Notes: generated by a model from the sequence alone, not told the origin. A stretch of 64,000 nt of DNA from Paracyclopina nana (GCA_019096065.1 JAGUCH010000002.1:12102501-12166500), one strand, 5' to 3'. Counted from the first letter of the stretch, positions 1-13,220 are shown. Program-made: numbers and translations.

Positions 1-188
1 TCAGCACCGAATTAAACTCTGCAAAAATAATAGGTTGGCTTGATTAATGGCCGGCCTTTCCCCTCGTCGTGAACATATATCTAGAACACGACAGTTCGGG
101 CTTAATAACACCAGTTCTGTAATGATCATATATGCGGCTTGGAATGAAGGTTTTATAATAGTCACGTGGAATGGCAACAAATAATTAC

Positions 189-3100
189 CGTCGTCATTCG
201 TTATTGTGACTGCAGTCCGGTTAATTTTTCCTAATTTGGCACCGCCCTGAGGCTCGAATAGTTCAATTTCGAAATTTTCGTCTTTTTCAAACTCCATATC
301 GTTCACGATTGGAATTGGCAACAGTTGCTTCGTTTCTCCATGGTTGAATTGGATGGTTCCCTGTCCTCCTTGATAATCCTTGCCATTGATCGCAGTCTTA
401 TCAATCGACCTCCACTTGATGGAGACCTCACCATCTGCGCCATTTTGACGGACCACCAAAACTTCAGCGTTTCCGCAACTCTCCTTAACCAAGTAGCCGC
501 GTTTTTCAAACTGGATCGTTCCGGGTTCTAAAAGAGGGAGCACTCTAGTTGCATTAACTGAATTTGAAGAGGATCATATCTTAAAAAGGCCTACGACATC
601 TATAGAAAAATGAGAGACCAGCAAAGAAGAGCGGTTGTGAATCTATAGATTGGTGAAGCATCAATAAATTGCATTTGAAATCAGGTGACTCGAAAAGGCT
701 AAGCAAAATGTCAGCCGTGGAAGGGAATTGTTCTTAACGCGACATTGAAGTGCTATTAGTTATAATAAGGATTATCAATTGATTCGAGCTGAAATTACGT
801 TCCAAATCACAAAATTGTTTTAGCTAGAAACATTCCACGCTCAAATTGTCTTGCATGTTGAGCCGTTATTATAGAATGGCACAATATATAAAATACCACA
901 CGGTTGATGCTTTGCTTAACCCGTTTTTCACATTGACATAAAATACTTAACTTTCGCTACTGGATCTGTTGTGAAAGAAATGCAATTTTAATCATTGAAA
1001 TGCGAGCACGATCAAAATCTAAGACATTTTTAATTATATACAAGGAAATAACAATGAGACTTTGAAATGAAGTAATTAAGGCTTTGTTAATACACTTCGT
1101 GTGTAAACGGTAAGGGCAAATAAGTATTTGAGAGTAGATAATTACCGTCATCATTAAGAATGGTAATTTCCATAATGGAGCTTTTTCCTAGGCGCACATT
1201 CTCGCTGTCAGTTCCAGGAATCAATGTCAATTTTACGAAAAATTCTTCGTCAGGCTCCCATTGGTTGTCATCGATTATTTTTACCCCAATCTAAGGAAGT
1301 AGAATCGAAAAGTTAATTAAAAATATGTCAATGATACACGGATGTATGTATCTTTCGTAAAATACCTCTTTGTCACGTTCATTGGGCTCGAATGTCAGGA
1401 CCTCGTTAAGGGGCTCATAATCTTCGCCTTCAATGGCAGATCCATCAATAGTCTCAAGCCTGAAATACAGCTCTTGATGAAAAATGTGCCAAAAACAATG
1501 AAACTACGCTTCAAACGGGAAATCTCTGAATTCTTGTCAGTAAAATTTGAGCAATGATTTAGGCCCTAAACTGCTTTAACTAGAAACTTTTATAGTACGT
1601 CAATAATCGTAGCTTACGTGGAGAACGTGAGCATTTCAATACTTTAAGGGCGCTTTCTGAGGCCCAAAACCATACAGTACCTGACTTTGACAGAACTTTT
1701 CATGCAGCCGTGACGCACAACATTCAATTTGTAGGTGCCAATGTTCTCCATTACGGCCGCAGTAGCTGCAAGTAGGAATCAATTAGCAAAATTCTACTTC
1801 ATGACAGCCAATTATCAACTTACAGGCATGAAACTCGATAATGGCCTTCTCCTCGTCCTCATCCGGCCACACGATATTAGGAGCCTCTGGATTATCATTG
1901 ATGGCATCATAAACCTGCAAGCACGTCGACAGCATTAACCTTTCTGAAAGCAGTTTGCTCATCTATCATCGATATATGTCTGAATAAATGGGTTGAATGT
2001 AACATAATCACAAGAGTATATACATTCCATGTTAGATGGTCCAAGTCATGCATAACTGAAAGTGCACACGAAAAAAAGCAGGTCACACATGACCAGAGAA
2101 GGGTCACGAAAATGAGGAATTCGACAGGAAAACCACCTGAGTGCAATGTCAAAAATCTTGGCGTTTAATTAAAAAGCAGCACGCAACTTGCGCGCTGATA
2201 AAAATAATGAGACCATAACACGTGGCAGAAGGAAAAATTCGCCAAATGGTCATGTCCCCTGCAGCGATGGCACCATAAGCGTGCAATTTTGCGGAATTTA
2301 ACCATGTCAACAAAACCATATTAAAAACAAACAAAATGAGAAGTTTTGCTGCAAAAAAAATCTAGCTACCGCATTAGAAGCTATGAAATTCAGAAATCGT
2401 TGATGATAATCTCTACCTTGATGCCATTGTCGGTGACAGGAGCAATGAATCCAGCAAAGCCCTTTCGGTGTTAGTGAGAAAAGTGAGTGGTTTTAGTGCA
2501 GACAATACAAAAAAGCAACGCAGTTGCAATCAGCACGAAATACTTCATGAGAGTAGGTGATACAGCCTTTAAAAGTGGTACTACACAGTGCGCCACACGG
2601 GTATTTATAACAAAGTTGCACGAGATCGAAATGGGTGAATGTGTGTAAATTATTACACTTTTTCCAGTCTTCACGTAAGGTCCACCGGGAGGAGAGGAGA
2701 TCTTAGGAAATTGAGACGGAAAAAGTGATAATTTGGTCAAAGAGCTGCTTACATAGTCTTAATTCTCGTCCCTTGTGGTATTACTCAAAATACTATGCTC
2801 GTAGAAAGTAAGTATATACTAAAGTATGAAAGCATTTCTGTTGAAAGCATGATGATGTACTCAAATCCAAAGCTATTTTAGGTGTAGCTTTACGAACCAT
2901 TTCATAATAAGTAGGACGTGTGCAGCTCCGGGACAGCCTTTCATTGGACTGCAATATGAGGTGGTCATAATAATAATAAGCTACAAAAGCCATGCTTTCA
3001 ACTTATTCCAGCTTAGGTCGAAGAAACTTTTTTTTGGAGTCACTTCTGATTTGCAAGCTAAGGCTGACTACTGTATTGGTTTATACTCCACGACACTTAA

Positions 3101-6100
3101 CCTTTTTGGCAAAAGCTGTCGGCTTGGCCCAAAATTGGCCGATGCAACTTGCATCATTTCTGGCGATTCTGGTCTGGCATGGAAATAGTGTTGATATAAT
3201 TAGATTGATGTGAGTACACAAGCCAAATGGTACGTGACTTGCAAGGCTTCGGCTTAAATATTGCATATTTTTTAAAAAGCTGCAGCATATGCACGAATAT
3301 TTTCAATCTAGTTGCTACTACTCAAAATTGGCATGATGGCAGTAGCCCATGAAAGTCATGCATATTCTTCTGAATTTTCGCGCCTTTATACAACTGGATG
3401 TTAGGTCAGCGTTGGGAAATATTAGTTTTTAGAAGATGAAATGATCGAAAGCCTCCTTACCTCCTTGAGTCGGTCATTCATTTTCGAGGAAGGCTGGGTT
3501 TTTCTCCCACCTGTAATGTTCCTAATCGCTCCAATTCGGTACCACATTCTTGAATGTGGTTTAGAGTCAACAATTCTGCAACGAGAAAGCAACAAATTAG
3601 CGTTACTCTGACACCCTAACAAGAAATGTCTGGACACGAGTCCTGACAGGTTCAGGACATGTACTGCATGAATCAATAATGAGGTCACTTCATGACATAA
3701 GAAGCTCTTACTTGGAAGCAGCTAACACCGCTGCATCTTCGTCACTCAATTTTGTGTTTTTCTTCACATCCTTGATGAAATTAACCAGTCCTTCTTTGTC
3801 CAGCACCCCGTTCTTGAAGTAGTCTTTTGTACGAAGCATTTCCTCAGCTGAAAAAACAGAATTGAATTAGAGTTGTCAAGGTAAACATGCCGAGGTTCAT
3901 GTACAGCAGCGACTCATTACTGCCATTCGTTTCCACTCAAAGTCCATCGAATTTAAGTCTCATTTAAAACTGCTGTACATTTTTGCATTGCATATCAATA
4001 TATATTGAATGGTGAAAGTGACATTGATTAGTTAGTTAATGTGCATTAAGCATTAATCAACTATACTGTTGATGTACGTGCTCGGATAAAGATAGATTAA
4101 TTATTTTGGGCCACAGTGGGGTACACAGCGGCCCGGTCTCTAAACGTACATTACATAATAGAGAGTGACTGTGTGAATTTTGTGCTGCTTCCACTTTTTC
4201 GCTAGAGCCTTCCTTTTTAAATAATGTGTTGCGAACGAAGCTCTAGGAAAAAATCGATACACTTTTCACCTTTGGCTAAATCACTTTGCGACACCGCATG
4301 CCCCAGTTGAGATGGAATATCCGACACTTTACCACCATTGAGAAATCCATTTAAGCCTCCTTAGAAGTAAGTAAGAAGAAAGAGGATGCACTTCAAACAG
4401 CCAGAAAAAAAGGAGTTGTGCTTTCCAAATCACATATGATGCATCAAAATATCAGTGAATGCGCGAAAAATCTCACTAATCTTGACAGTTGACACACGCC
4501 CATTTGGCGGATTTTTGTCATCAGCTCATCCACGTGGTTTATCCACATCGAGTCATTTGCCGCACATTAACTTTTTTATCACAGACTAAATTCCTGATCA
4601 CAAATATGCATATTTTCTGAAAGCCCAGCGCTAGGCCAGGATTTTTAAATCACTACAAAGCAAAACATAAGCTTTCATAAAATACACATTTTTAGTGGGA
4701 AACTTTGCATGGGTAAGGGGATACTCCTCATGTTAATGTGGCTGAAAAGGATAAAAGGCTGAACATTGTTTTCTTGCTCTACATGAATAGCCACTATAAG
4801 CGCCTTAATTCTTGAGATTTTTCGCACGAGTGCTGATTTGGGCTTGAAATTTCGGTGCAGGTAACTTTTCCTCTTATATACTCACTCAAAAACAGTTTCA
4901 CTACAATCCCCCCAAAAAGTCAATCCTCTGCGAACTGTTTATCAAAGAGCGATGTAAGAAGGCTTTTGAAAAAATAAACAACATAACAGCATAGTAACAA
5001 GGCCTAAAAAGGTTAATTGATAGCTGCCAGACAACCTTTGCATGTTCCAAGTTTATGCCTCATGCATTGTCGCAGCGATAATCTGAGCCACATAGCCATG
5101 AGCATTGCCTAAAAAAATATCGACCTCAGCCCCTACTTATAAAAGGAGTGGCCTTTCTGCTGAACCTATACCAGTTATGAATATCTATAACAAGCTTTTG
5201 TGTTAAATATAGAGGTTTCCAAGGCCACAAACACACTCATTTCTCATAGGTCTACAGCGCATGTTCAATGGTTCACTTTTTCCAACAAAAGGCTTCTCCT
5301 CAAGGCCAAACAACAGCAACAGCAACAATAACAGTATAACTAGATGATTTAGCAAATAATGAGGAGAGGTGCCGAATAAACTCAGGTCACGACAGTTTCA
5401 TATTGAAATATGTCTAGTGTAACAATCACACCGCAATATTAGGCTTCTTTTTCCAACAAAAGATGCCAATTATGTATAAAGGGAGGTAACCTTATCAATC
5501 AAGGCAAAAGTAAAAGGGACAAACCTTAGCATTAGAAAATTGGAAAAAAGCTCTCAGCTTCATTAACTTGAAAGCCTCGAAGGAAAACCACAATTTTAAC
5601 ATAAAGTAAACGGCTGTGTTGAACATGGTAGGTCTTCATTTACTAACTTTTCATTCTAGCTACTTATCGTTACATATGCAACTCGAGAAAATCTACCCGG
5701 AAACTCTGTAAGCGATACAAGCTTCCGGCAAAATGCAAAACTGCTTGTCTAATGGATTGGAAAAGTAGTTTTACATGCGGCAAAATAAAAAGCACGTGGA
5801 AGGTTTTGTGAGCGTGTGTGCTAAATCTGAAAATTGCGCGACACACCTACGTGTTTCATTCAAAATTAAAAAATCTGATCATTTTGTATCGAGGATTGCA
5901 ATAAAGTCAGATTGATCGTGCAAGCACTCAGGCTTGCTAGTGAAGGGCATTGGAGTTGATTTGATCTGAGAGCTGCCAGAGAACAAAAAGAAAGTCAATA
6001 CAGAACTAATGGAAACAAAAAGAGGAACTAGGCATGACTCATGCAAGCATAACAGCACTAAAATAATTTTTTCAAAAGAAAAGGGAGAAAAATGCAGAAA

Positions 6101-9100
6101 CTTTTAAGTAAAATGCTCTTGCCACATTGCTTACCTCATAAAAAAGCTTACAATGTAAAAAGGTGACAAGTAACATATTTGACTAACTTTTGAGGATCAA
6201 TATTGCTGATAGCAAACAAAAAACAAACAGTGTCGTGATTATGATCAGGTTTTGTCAAATCCATAGCAAAAAGGCCTTCATGGCCTGACAAGGTACTTTT
6301 TATGGTGGAAAATGCAAGACAGCCGTGGCTTTTGGTGACAGACTAAATAAAGAGCTGGCACAACATTTTTGCACTTTTCTTGCCCTCTTCAACAGCCTTA
6401 GAGTACATTTTGCAGAAAAATAACATGTTGCAGCCGAGTTAAGGTAAAAATTAGAGCTTGTCAAGCTGTGTCAAAAGTAGCATGCTTTACTGCCTGCTGC
6501 AAGCATATCCAGTCACTTTTACTACAAAAATAAAGAAATAAATAAGAGCAGCTTTTTCCGCGAAATGAATCTTTAATTGAACTAAGTGAATCGACGGATT
6601 TTCCTGTTTTGCTTATAAATCTAATTAAGCCACTAAACTACACAATATGGAGTACAGAGAGGGCGAGAGAGCAGTAGTCAATCAATCACCTTGAAGAAAA
6701 TGCCTTTTCAGCCTTGGCCTTCGCTGCAAGGCGCTGTCATGCTCACGTTATTTTCCATAAAGTGCTTCCTCCTTGCTAAGTATCAAAATGAATATCAAAT
6801 ATGGCAGTTTATAAAAGATATTCCGTATTTTCAGGAGCTTTTAAGAAGTACTTTTAAAAATGCTAGAATATGCCAATGAAGTTCTGGAGAAATAAAGATT
6901 TTCATTGCATGATTCACCATCCTCAACAAGTGAACGTGAACCAAGCCCATATTTGCAGAAATGTTACTCTATACCTATCTTGCATGGCCATCGAATGCAT
7001 TTTCTCTTTAAGCCGGCTGTTTGAACACAGCTTTGCGTACGCAATAGGTATAAGACTTATTACTATTAGCTGAGACGGCTGAGCAGTACATAAGCTCCGA
7101 CCATATAATTTCCATGATTTTTCATTGTTGTTTGATGGAGAGGAGGATAATGAACATTATGCATCTACAAGTGGATAATGATCATTATGCCTCACTTGAT
7201 CCTTGCGCCATCTATCATGGAAAAAAAGGGAAGTAGCAGTAAGAATCGAACCCCGGTCACCCGGGTAGCGCGCCGACGCTCTACCTCTGAGCCATCAATT
7301 TGATTATGAAAATAGCTTATGAGCAAGCGGTTAAAAAAGATGGCCAGACGGGCCGGCGCGGCACGGCCGCAAGACGCAACGGCAACAGGCGCATGCACAG
7401 TGGTTAAAAATGCTGCTATCACGCTCATCCCGAAAAAGTCTCAAAATTGATGAAATTGAAGCTAAAAACAGGCTACCATAGCTCCTTATTCCGCGAATTT
7501 CCGCGCCCAATTTCAATTGATTATACTAAAACGGTGTCTTGGTTATTTTTTTGTCACAGTATCTTGATTACATTCGGTTCCAAACAAAAGTTATAGCTGA
7601 CTGAAAATAGCAAAAAATGGCTCCTCTACTATTTTTCCAAAAATGGACTTTATCAAAGAAAAATTTATTTTTAAGGCAGACTGTCATCTTAGTTTGGTCA
7701 AATTGGTCAAGAAATGAGAATTTGGCAATTTGACAGAATTTCTAGTGAGCGCGAAAACGGCTTTTTTGTCCACTGTGGCATTGTGAAGGCTAGACTGCTA
7801 GGTCAGCTTTGATGAGCTCACGCTCGCTGTGTGCAGCGGCCACTAGCTAGCGCGGCCGGTGCAAGCTAGACCGCTGGGTCAACTTTGATGAGCTGTCTGC
7901 AATAAAGCGAACCCCAAAATTTAAGGCATATCTTGCAAAAAAATGAGCAAGAAAAGCACTTCTTAATTGACTATCAGGTATTGCTTGAAATGTTGGGGTA
8001 GCTAATAGTAATAGGATTATACACCTCTAGGCTGTCGGATAACACTCATTATTTTTTAGTGTCGCGTGACAATCACTCGTTCGCTCCGCTCACTCGTGAT
8101 CTGTCACTTGACACTAAAAAATAATTCGTGTTATCCTCCAGCCTAGAGGTGTATAATCCTATATTATTGGAAATCCATTAGGGAAACAAAGTGCGCCGAT
8201 CTTCGAGCAAAGAAAGCTCCCCCAAAAAGTGCTTTATGCACTATGCCTGTTTGAATAATTAATGCGAGGCCTGACGTACTTGAGCAATTCTTCAGCCCAC
8301 GAATAGTGCATGTAAAAAACCACCCAAATCATATTCAGCCTAAACTTTTTCTTGGATAAACAGTTAGCAGTTAGTACGGGACACTGATTAGTAGTCCGGT
8401 TAATTGGCGACGAATAACATCAGATGTAGTAGTAGCAGTAGTATGAGGAAAAATTGGTGCAAAACTGGTTCGATACGTACTCTCACCTGGCTGGAAACTA
8501 CCCAACTCGATCTGCCTCTGCTTGTCACTCATGTCAAGGGCCGTGGCTCCACTGCCCTTTTTGCAGCGCAAAAAGTCCAGCCAGCCTTTGTCAGCAGTGT
8601 ACGCGATCACCGTCAGGATGGGAAAGAAAAGAAAGGTGAGCACAGCTTCCCAAACTTCCACCACGTCCTTCGAGCTCCACACCAGGATCACCAGCAGCCA
8701 AATGTAGGCGAATATGGAGAAGAAGCCGGTGACAGCGAAGACAATGATCATGTCAATCCGCCGCGTTTCCCCCTTCGGCACCCCCATCACGCACACGGCT
8801 GAGATGCAGAGCAGGTTGAACGCTGCTGATCCCACGATCGTGCTCGGCCCCAATTCTCCAGCCTCGAAGTTGTTGCCAATGATCTCGATGACTGACAGGA
8901 GGATTTCGGGCGCGGAGCTGCCCAACGCCATCAGAGTGAGGTTGGCCACGGTGCCGTTCCACACGGGGACCTCGATGATCTCCGGGCCATCTCCGGACCC
9001 TTCCGCCAGGTGAATTTGCTTCGTTTTGGAAGTGATTTTCTCGATGGCACACATGAAAATATCGGCCACGATGGACACGCCCAGGAAGGAGTAGAGCAGC

Positions 9101-9282
9101 GCCACGAGGTAGAGGACGGCACGCAGCTCCCGAGGCCACGAGTCTTCGATGAACAAGGGCAACAGCAGGCCCTTTTGCGAGCATTCGCCCTTGAGGCCGC
9201 ACCACGCGGGTGCCTGGCCCTCGGGGTCGAAGCACATGTGGCTCTTGTTGCTCATCCATTCTCCTTGAGTACCCATGGTCAT
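189..9282 (-). CDS. Calx: Na+/Ca2+ exchanger, Calx type (3' end beyond window)
   Basis: Plasma-membrane antiporter that exports Ca2+ in exchange for Na+. Exons in gene order: 8487-9282, 3712-3847, 3461-3575, 1824-1914, 1681-1765, 1366-1459, 1146-1290, 189-527; phases agree at every join. The first exon carries transmembrane helices and the alpha-1 repeat (ALGSSAPEILLS, GPSTIVGSAAFN). The next two encode the cytosolic regulatory linker (PHSRMWYRIGAIRN). The following four make Calx-beta domain 1, with acidic Ca2+-binding ends (IIDDNQWEPDEEF), and 189-527 encodes Calx-beta domain 2. The alpha-2 repeat and C-terminus lie left of the window. Start chosen at ATG 9282; 9276 is also possible. No signal peptide is visible before the first helix, so a further upstream exon may exist. 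Identity is secure, exact start is not. Confidence 0.93.
2417..2461 (-). other. possible 45-nt cassette exon of Calx
   Basis: On the gene strand a pyrimidine-rich acceptor ending in AG is followed by 45 nt without a stop and then AAG|GTAGAG. The segment would add GFAGFIAPVTDNGIK in phase 0, exactly between the exon ending NDRLKE (3461-3575) and the one beginning VYDAIND (1824-1914), which also join in phase 0 without it. It lies in the linker before Calx-beta 1. Real use is unproven. Confidence 0.35.
7215..7302 (-). repeat. tRNA-like SINE remnant
   Basis: On the minus strand an A-box-like GGCTCAGAGGTAGAGC (about 7294-7279) is followed at tRNA-like spacing by a B-box-like GGTTCGATTC (7252-7243). 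The T-stem and acceptor stem do not pair, so this is not a working tRNA. It looks like the polymerase III promoter head of a tRNA-derived SINE or a decayed pseudo-tRNA inside the Calx intron. Confidence 0.45.
7789..7894. repeat. imperfect 30-bp direct repeat
   Basis: Copies at 7789-7818 and 7865-7894 (GCTAGACTGCTAGGTCAGCT versus GCTAGACCGCTGGGTCAACT, both continuing TTGATGAGCT) differ at about four positions and flank a GC-rich spacer. They may belong to the same repetitive patch as the neighbouring foldback. Confidence 0.6.
8004..8169. mobile_element. foldback/MITE-like palindromic element
   Basis: The left arm reads ATAGGATTATACACCTCTAG and continues through GGATAACAC, TTATTTTTTAGTGTC and GTGACA. 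The same series appears as reverse complement on the right (about 8090-8163). The arms are roughly 65-75 bp with few mismatches and meet at a short CGCTCCGC-containing loop. Transcribed within the Calx pre-mRNA it would form a long hairpin. No coding capacity; target duplication unclear. Confidence 0.75.
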
Positions 9283-10807
9283 GCACACGTCGCGTCTTCT
9301 AGGTTGTCATGCACGCCGAACTACTTCAGAGCATTGTCCTGGCCAACTGTTGGAGTCTCGACTTCTACTGCTGCTGTTTTTCGTTTTGCCTTCGTTGCCG
9401 CGGCCGCGTACGTCGTCGACGGCGTCGTCGTCAACGGTGATCAAGTCGTGGTGGTGGGAGAGCTCCAGAGCTGTGCACAACGGAGCATATAGCAGCCTGT
9501 AATGTACGGGCGAGTCAACCGACTATGAAAAGTGCGGGAGTAAGAAAGTGTGTCCCGGCGATCTTGAACGAGACTCAAACGCTCAGGAAGAGCGATGAAT
9601 ATTCTCAAGGGTGTCTCTTTCAAGAGTGCGCCGAAAATTGCGACCAGAATTCCTTTCCTTGCATCGCAGAGTTCGCCGGCTTTGCTATCAATAGATAAGA
9701 TAAGGCGAGCAAACACAAGACAGTCATGTTGCCCCAGTGCAGTTCTATAAATCACACACGAAAATTGATGAATGAAAGCTTCATTTATTCATAGGAACTT
9801 ACGAATTTCTTGTTTATTTGTCCATGTCTAGGATTTACTTCGTTAGAAGTAGAGACTCGTCGAAAGTTGAAAGCTGCTTCGATAGCTAAATGTCGATGAA
9901 AATTGAAATCTTACAGGCTGACTGGAACTGAGAAGAAGTCTCTTTCAAATGCTGAGTTGAGAATACTCTGGTGATGTTCACTGCTCAGTAGTACTCAACA
10001 GCTGAAGCAAATGAAAACTTGAAAAGTAAACAAATCATAAAAATTCGCCGAAATCGCATGACGTCATTTGAGCAAAAACAAAGAAACGAAAATCGCTGAA
10101 AATCTTCTTCATCCTTGGAAAAACATGAAGCGGCTGGATTCCTACACCCGAACAATTACTTCATCGTCATTAAAAAATTGGGACTCTATCGCATCGATGC
10201 ATGCAGTGCTACAGGTGTGAGTATATGAAACATCGAAAAATCGTGGGCGCGTGAAGCCAAAGCGACTTTGAGCTCTGCTAGCGAGTTCAGGCTGAACAAT
10301 AATATTGCTCGTCATTCACAAACTACATCTCTACACTTTTATATGAGATGAACATTTTTACTTGAGCTCTTCACTTCCCCGCTACAAGTAAGAAAGAAAT
10401 TTTCTATTAGTAAGGCAGGCGATTTTGGTATCGCACATTGTTTTACATGGAACCGGACATTGCTTCCCATCAATATTCCTTGGTGAAATGGCCGTTTCAT
10501 TTCTCGTAATAGCCTCAATTTCTCAAGTTTTGTGTAAAGTCTTATATTTCGATTATTTTAAGCAAAAAATTGGAAATTGGAGGGCTTATAGAGATGAATG
10601 TTTCACGCCCGTTAAGTTTAGTTGAATGACATCATGGTATTAATTTATTGCGATTTTGCATGGATTTCATGATGGCTAATGCTTGGTACGCCTTTTCATT
10701 TTTTACCCTAGTTAGAGTGGCAATGTCGTTTATTCTATGCTATCTGCTGAAAACAGCTCACAAGTGTGTTCTAAGGAAAAATTGCTTTCTTGGCACAACG
10801 TCACATT
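9283..10807. other. intergenic, Calx 5' side
   Basis: No gene recognised. The part beside Calx (about 9330-9480) is GC- and CpG-rich and probably holds Calx 5' UTR and promoter. The remainder is AT-rich with no convincing exon. Confidence 0.5.
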
Positions 10808-12924
10808 TTAGCATCCTGTCATCACAAAATTAAGCTGGAATCCTTTGTCCACTGGCGTGTTCATAACTTCCGTCATTTGTTCGTACTGGTCCGTGATGAA
10901 CCTCAATTGGAACGGAGTCCTCATTGCTGCGGAGGATAGCATTTGCTTAGCAATATTGATTAGACTTAAGTTCATTGATGTACTCACAGCAAATTGTTGC
11001 TGCTGTTGCTCCGGCCACTGAAACGAGGCCAACACCTCCGCAAAAACCCTTTGCTGCTATCATCATATTATCCGCCGCCTTGGAAGCCGATGGGATTTGG
11101 ACGCAATCAAAGTTTGACTTTTTACCATCCGCTCCATAGCTGCAGCAAGTGTTGATTACTCCCATGGCATCCGCGTTGGAGATGGCAAAATCAGTGTTCG
11201 TAGTTGTGGTCCAGCAAATTCTGCAGTTGCCCCTTTCTTTCCTGGAAAAGCAATTGTCGAGTGGTAAAGGCTTGAACAATGGCATTGCTACCAAATGTAT
11301 CACATGGACCAAGTAGTGAGTGCATTATATGCAGAGCTATAGTATTTTGTGGGAATGACAGCAGATGTTTGTCATTCTCCACACAGAAAGAGCTGTGGCA
11401 TTTTGAGCGCACGTGAAGGCAAAGTATGCTTGATTATTTGCTCTTTCATCCAGCTCAAAAGGTTAAATTTCCGAAGGCTGAACTGCGCTTTTTAAGCCAG
11501 AGGAGCTCTAGCTTGCATACCTAATGCATATTTTCTGGTTCTGGTTGGCTAAATTGTATCCATTTCCATTATTGTAATTGTAGCTCCTGACTTGGCCAGC
11601 GGAGTTGCCGTAATAGTATTGTGTGCAACCTGCAGGAGCCTTGGCACGAGAGTTGCAGTCAATTTGAGTGACCTAAAACGATTAAGCATGGGTCTCCTTA
11701 GAGAAATGTGAATGGTTGAAGCTCTCACTTTAATGCTCCATGACCGCGTTGCTAGGCCAGTTACGCCTTGAGCTGTGGTGCCCAGTTGAAAAGAAAGCTC
11801 ATTGCATGCCTTGTTGGAGTCGACATACACTATAGGGAGCAAATAGCATTATTCAAACCCTTATGGACACAGAGTGCACAAAAGCTCTTTTTATGGCTGC
11901 TTTTTTGGGGGGGGGGAGGCTACTTACTGTGTTCTCCAGAGTTAGTGCCGCAAATGGAAGGTACGCTGCTCCCCGATGCACTTGTGACTGAGAAAATGTC
12001 AGTCAGACACTGTGAGGCCACAGTGGACGGATTTCCCGCTGTGTTGACGGCTCCGTTCAAAGTCTTGGTCACCGTGTTGGTGGCAGTGCTAGGCCCAGTG
12101 ATGACAAATGTTTGGAAGTCCAGGCGGAGCTGAAGGAGGAGAAAAAATAGCCATAAAAGTAGGAGGAAGCTAGATTGCTTTATTATGAGCTTGTTTGCCT
12201 ATTGTAAATAGTAGCTTAGTGCACTCTTTAGAGAAAATGGCTTACTTGGCAAATTGAGTTGCTGCAGGGGCAAATTTTGGCCCTGCAACTCCCGGCCGTT
12301 CCAGTTCCGCTGGATTCGAAATAGGTGCAATTTTGGCTGCTGGAGCCTCCACACCCCAATGTAACTGAAATTCCGCTTTGCTTTTACTATATACAGGAGA
12401 AATGCAGAAGGAAGATGGCTTACATATGCAGCATACTCCGTAGCCACTGGCACAGGATCCCGAGCTGGTTCCTCCCTTGGAAGTGCATTCAGAACTGAAA
12501 GATAATTGGTTTATTAAAGAGAAAAGAGGTCACGTGGCCTGTTGACAAAACATCCTAGGAAAACATGGCAGATCATCTTTGACTCTCCCCCTTTTTCCCG
12601 CATAGCAAAATCAATCGCATTCTCAACGCGAAATTTGGTACACAAATATAGCAAACTTACGTTGTGTAGCAAGTTCCATTTTTGGAGCCGCCATAGCAGA
12701 CATCGTTGGGAAAAGTTACCACTTGGAAGACTGACACTGGAACAAAAAGACGTCAGCAAATTCGCTCCGGTCAAAAGAGTATTAAAATTCATACAAACTT
12801 TGCCCCCTTTGCTCTGCTGCTGTCTAATTTTGCTTTTGGTGAGCTCATGATCCTCAGTTGCTGCGGTGAGCCCTACTAATAAAATGGCAATTGTTACAGT
12901 GAACAAACTTTTGTTGCTGCTCAT
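10808..12924 (-). CDS. secreted cysteine-rich CUB-like protein A
   Basis: Predicted secreted protein of 404 aa. Exons in gene order: 12795-12924, 12661-12736, 12424-12494, 12246-12364, 11938-12129, 11728-11829, 11521-11672, 10988-11241, 10808-10926. An N-terminal signal peptide (MSSNKSLFTVTIAILLVGL) precedes a short Cys-rich module (CYGGSKNGTCYTT, SGSCASGYGVCC). A CUB-like beta-sandwich region follows (ICQLRLDFQTFVITGP, then CIRKERGNCRICW). It shares exon structure and motifs with the divergent neighbour at 13221, so the two are old duplicates. This architecture is common in arthropods, but I know no function. A TATA box sits about 50 nt upstream of the start. Confidence 0.8.
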
Positions 12925-12971
12925 CTTGAAGCGTTGACTACGACTGAAGTTTAGGAAATGGCGAGCCACGT

Positions 12972-12979
12972 CCTTTATA
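12972..12979 (-). promoter_or_regulatory. TATA box of CUB-like gene A
   Basis: TATAAAGG on the minus strand, about 50 nt upstream of the ATG at 12924, at a spacing suited to a short 5' UTR. Confidence 0.65.
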
Positions 12980-13147
12980 AACTCAATATTGAAGCACCCT
13001 TCTTGTTTTATGCTTGGTCAAAGTAGGTTAGTGCACAAATATCCAAAGAAATTCTCAAGTGGCTGATGTCGAGTGCTCTTCAAATGTGCATTTGGCGAAT
13101 TGAACAGTTTTCAAGTGTGTCAAAAACCATGACTACTTACTAATGTT

Positions 13148-13155
13148 TATAAAAG
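13148..13155 (+). promoter_or_regulatory. TATA box of CUB-like gene B
   Basis: TATAAAAG about 66 nt upstream of the ATG at 13221. With the opposite-facing TATA at 12972 it defines a roughly 300-bp bidirectional promoter. Confidence 0.7.
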
Positions 13156-13220
13156 TGGGCTCTTGGTCTCTCCGAGAAATCAGTTCGTTTTGAGGCCTCG
13201 CAGAAGTCGCATCTCTTAAT

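Larger units (their letters stand above)
3848..8486 (-). other. large Calx intron, repeat-rich
   Basis: This 4.6 kb intron separates the alpha-1 exon from the regulatory-loop exons. I see no coding exon in it. It is AT-rich with a short CAA/CAG run at about 5309-5334, a tRNA-like SINE remnant near 7243-7295, a 30-bp imperfect direct repeat (7789-7894) and a long foldback element (8004-8169), described separately. Confidence 0.6.

Noticed and set aside
7243-7295. Functional tRNA gene on the minus strand
   Set aside because: A and B boxes are present but T-stem, anticodon stem and acceptor stem do not pair.
8404-9492. Long plus-strand and alternative-frame ORFs opposite the first Calx exon
   Set aside because: Shadows of the GC-rich Calx exon; the minus-strand frame matches NCX and the others match nothing.
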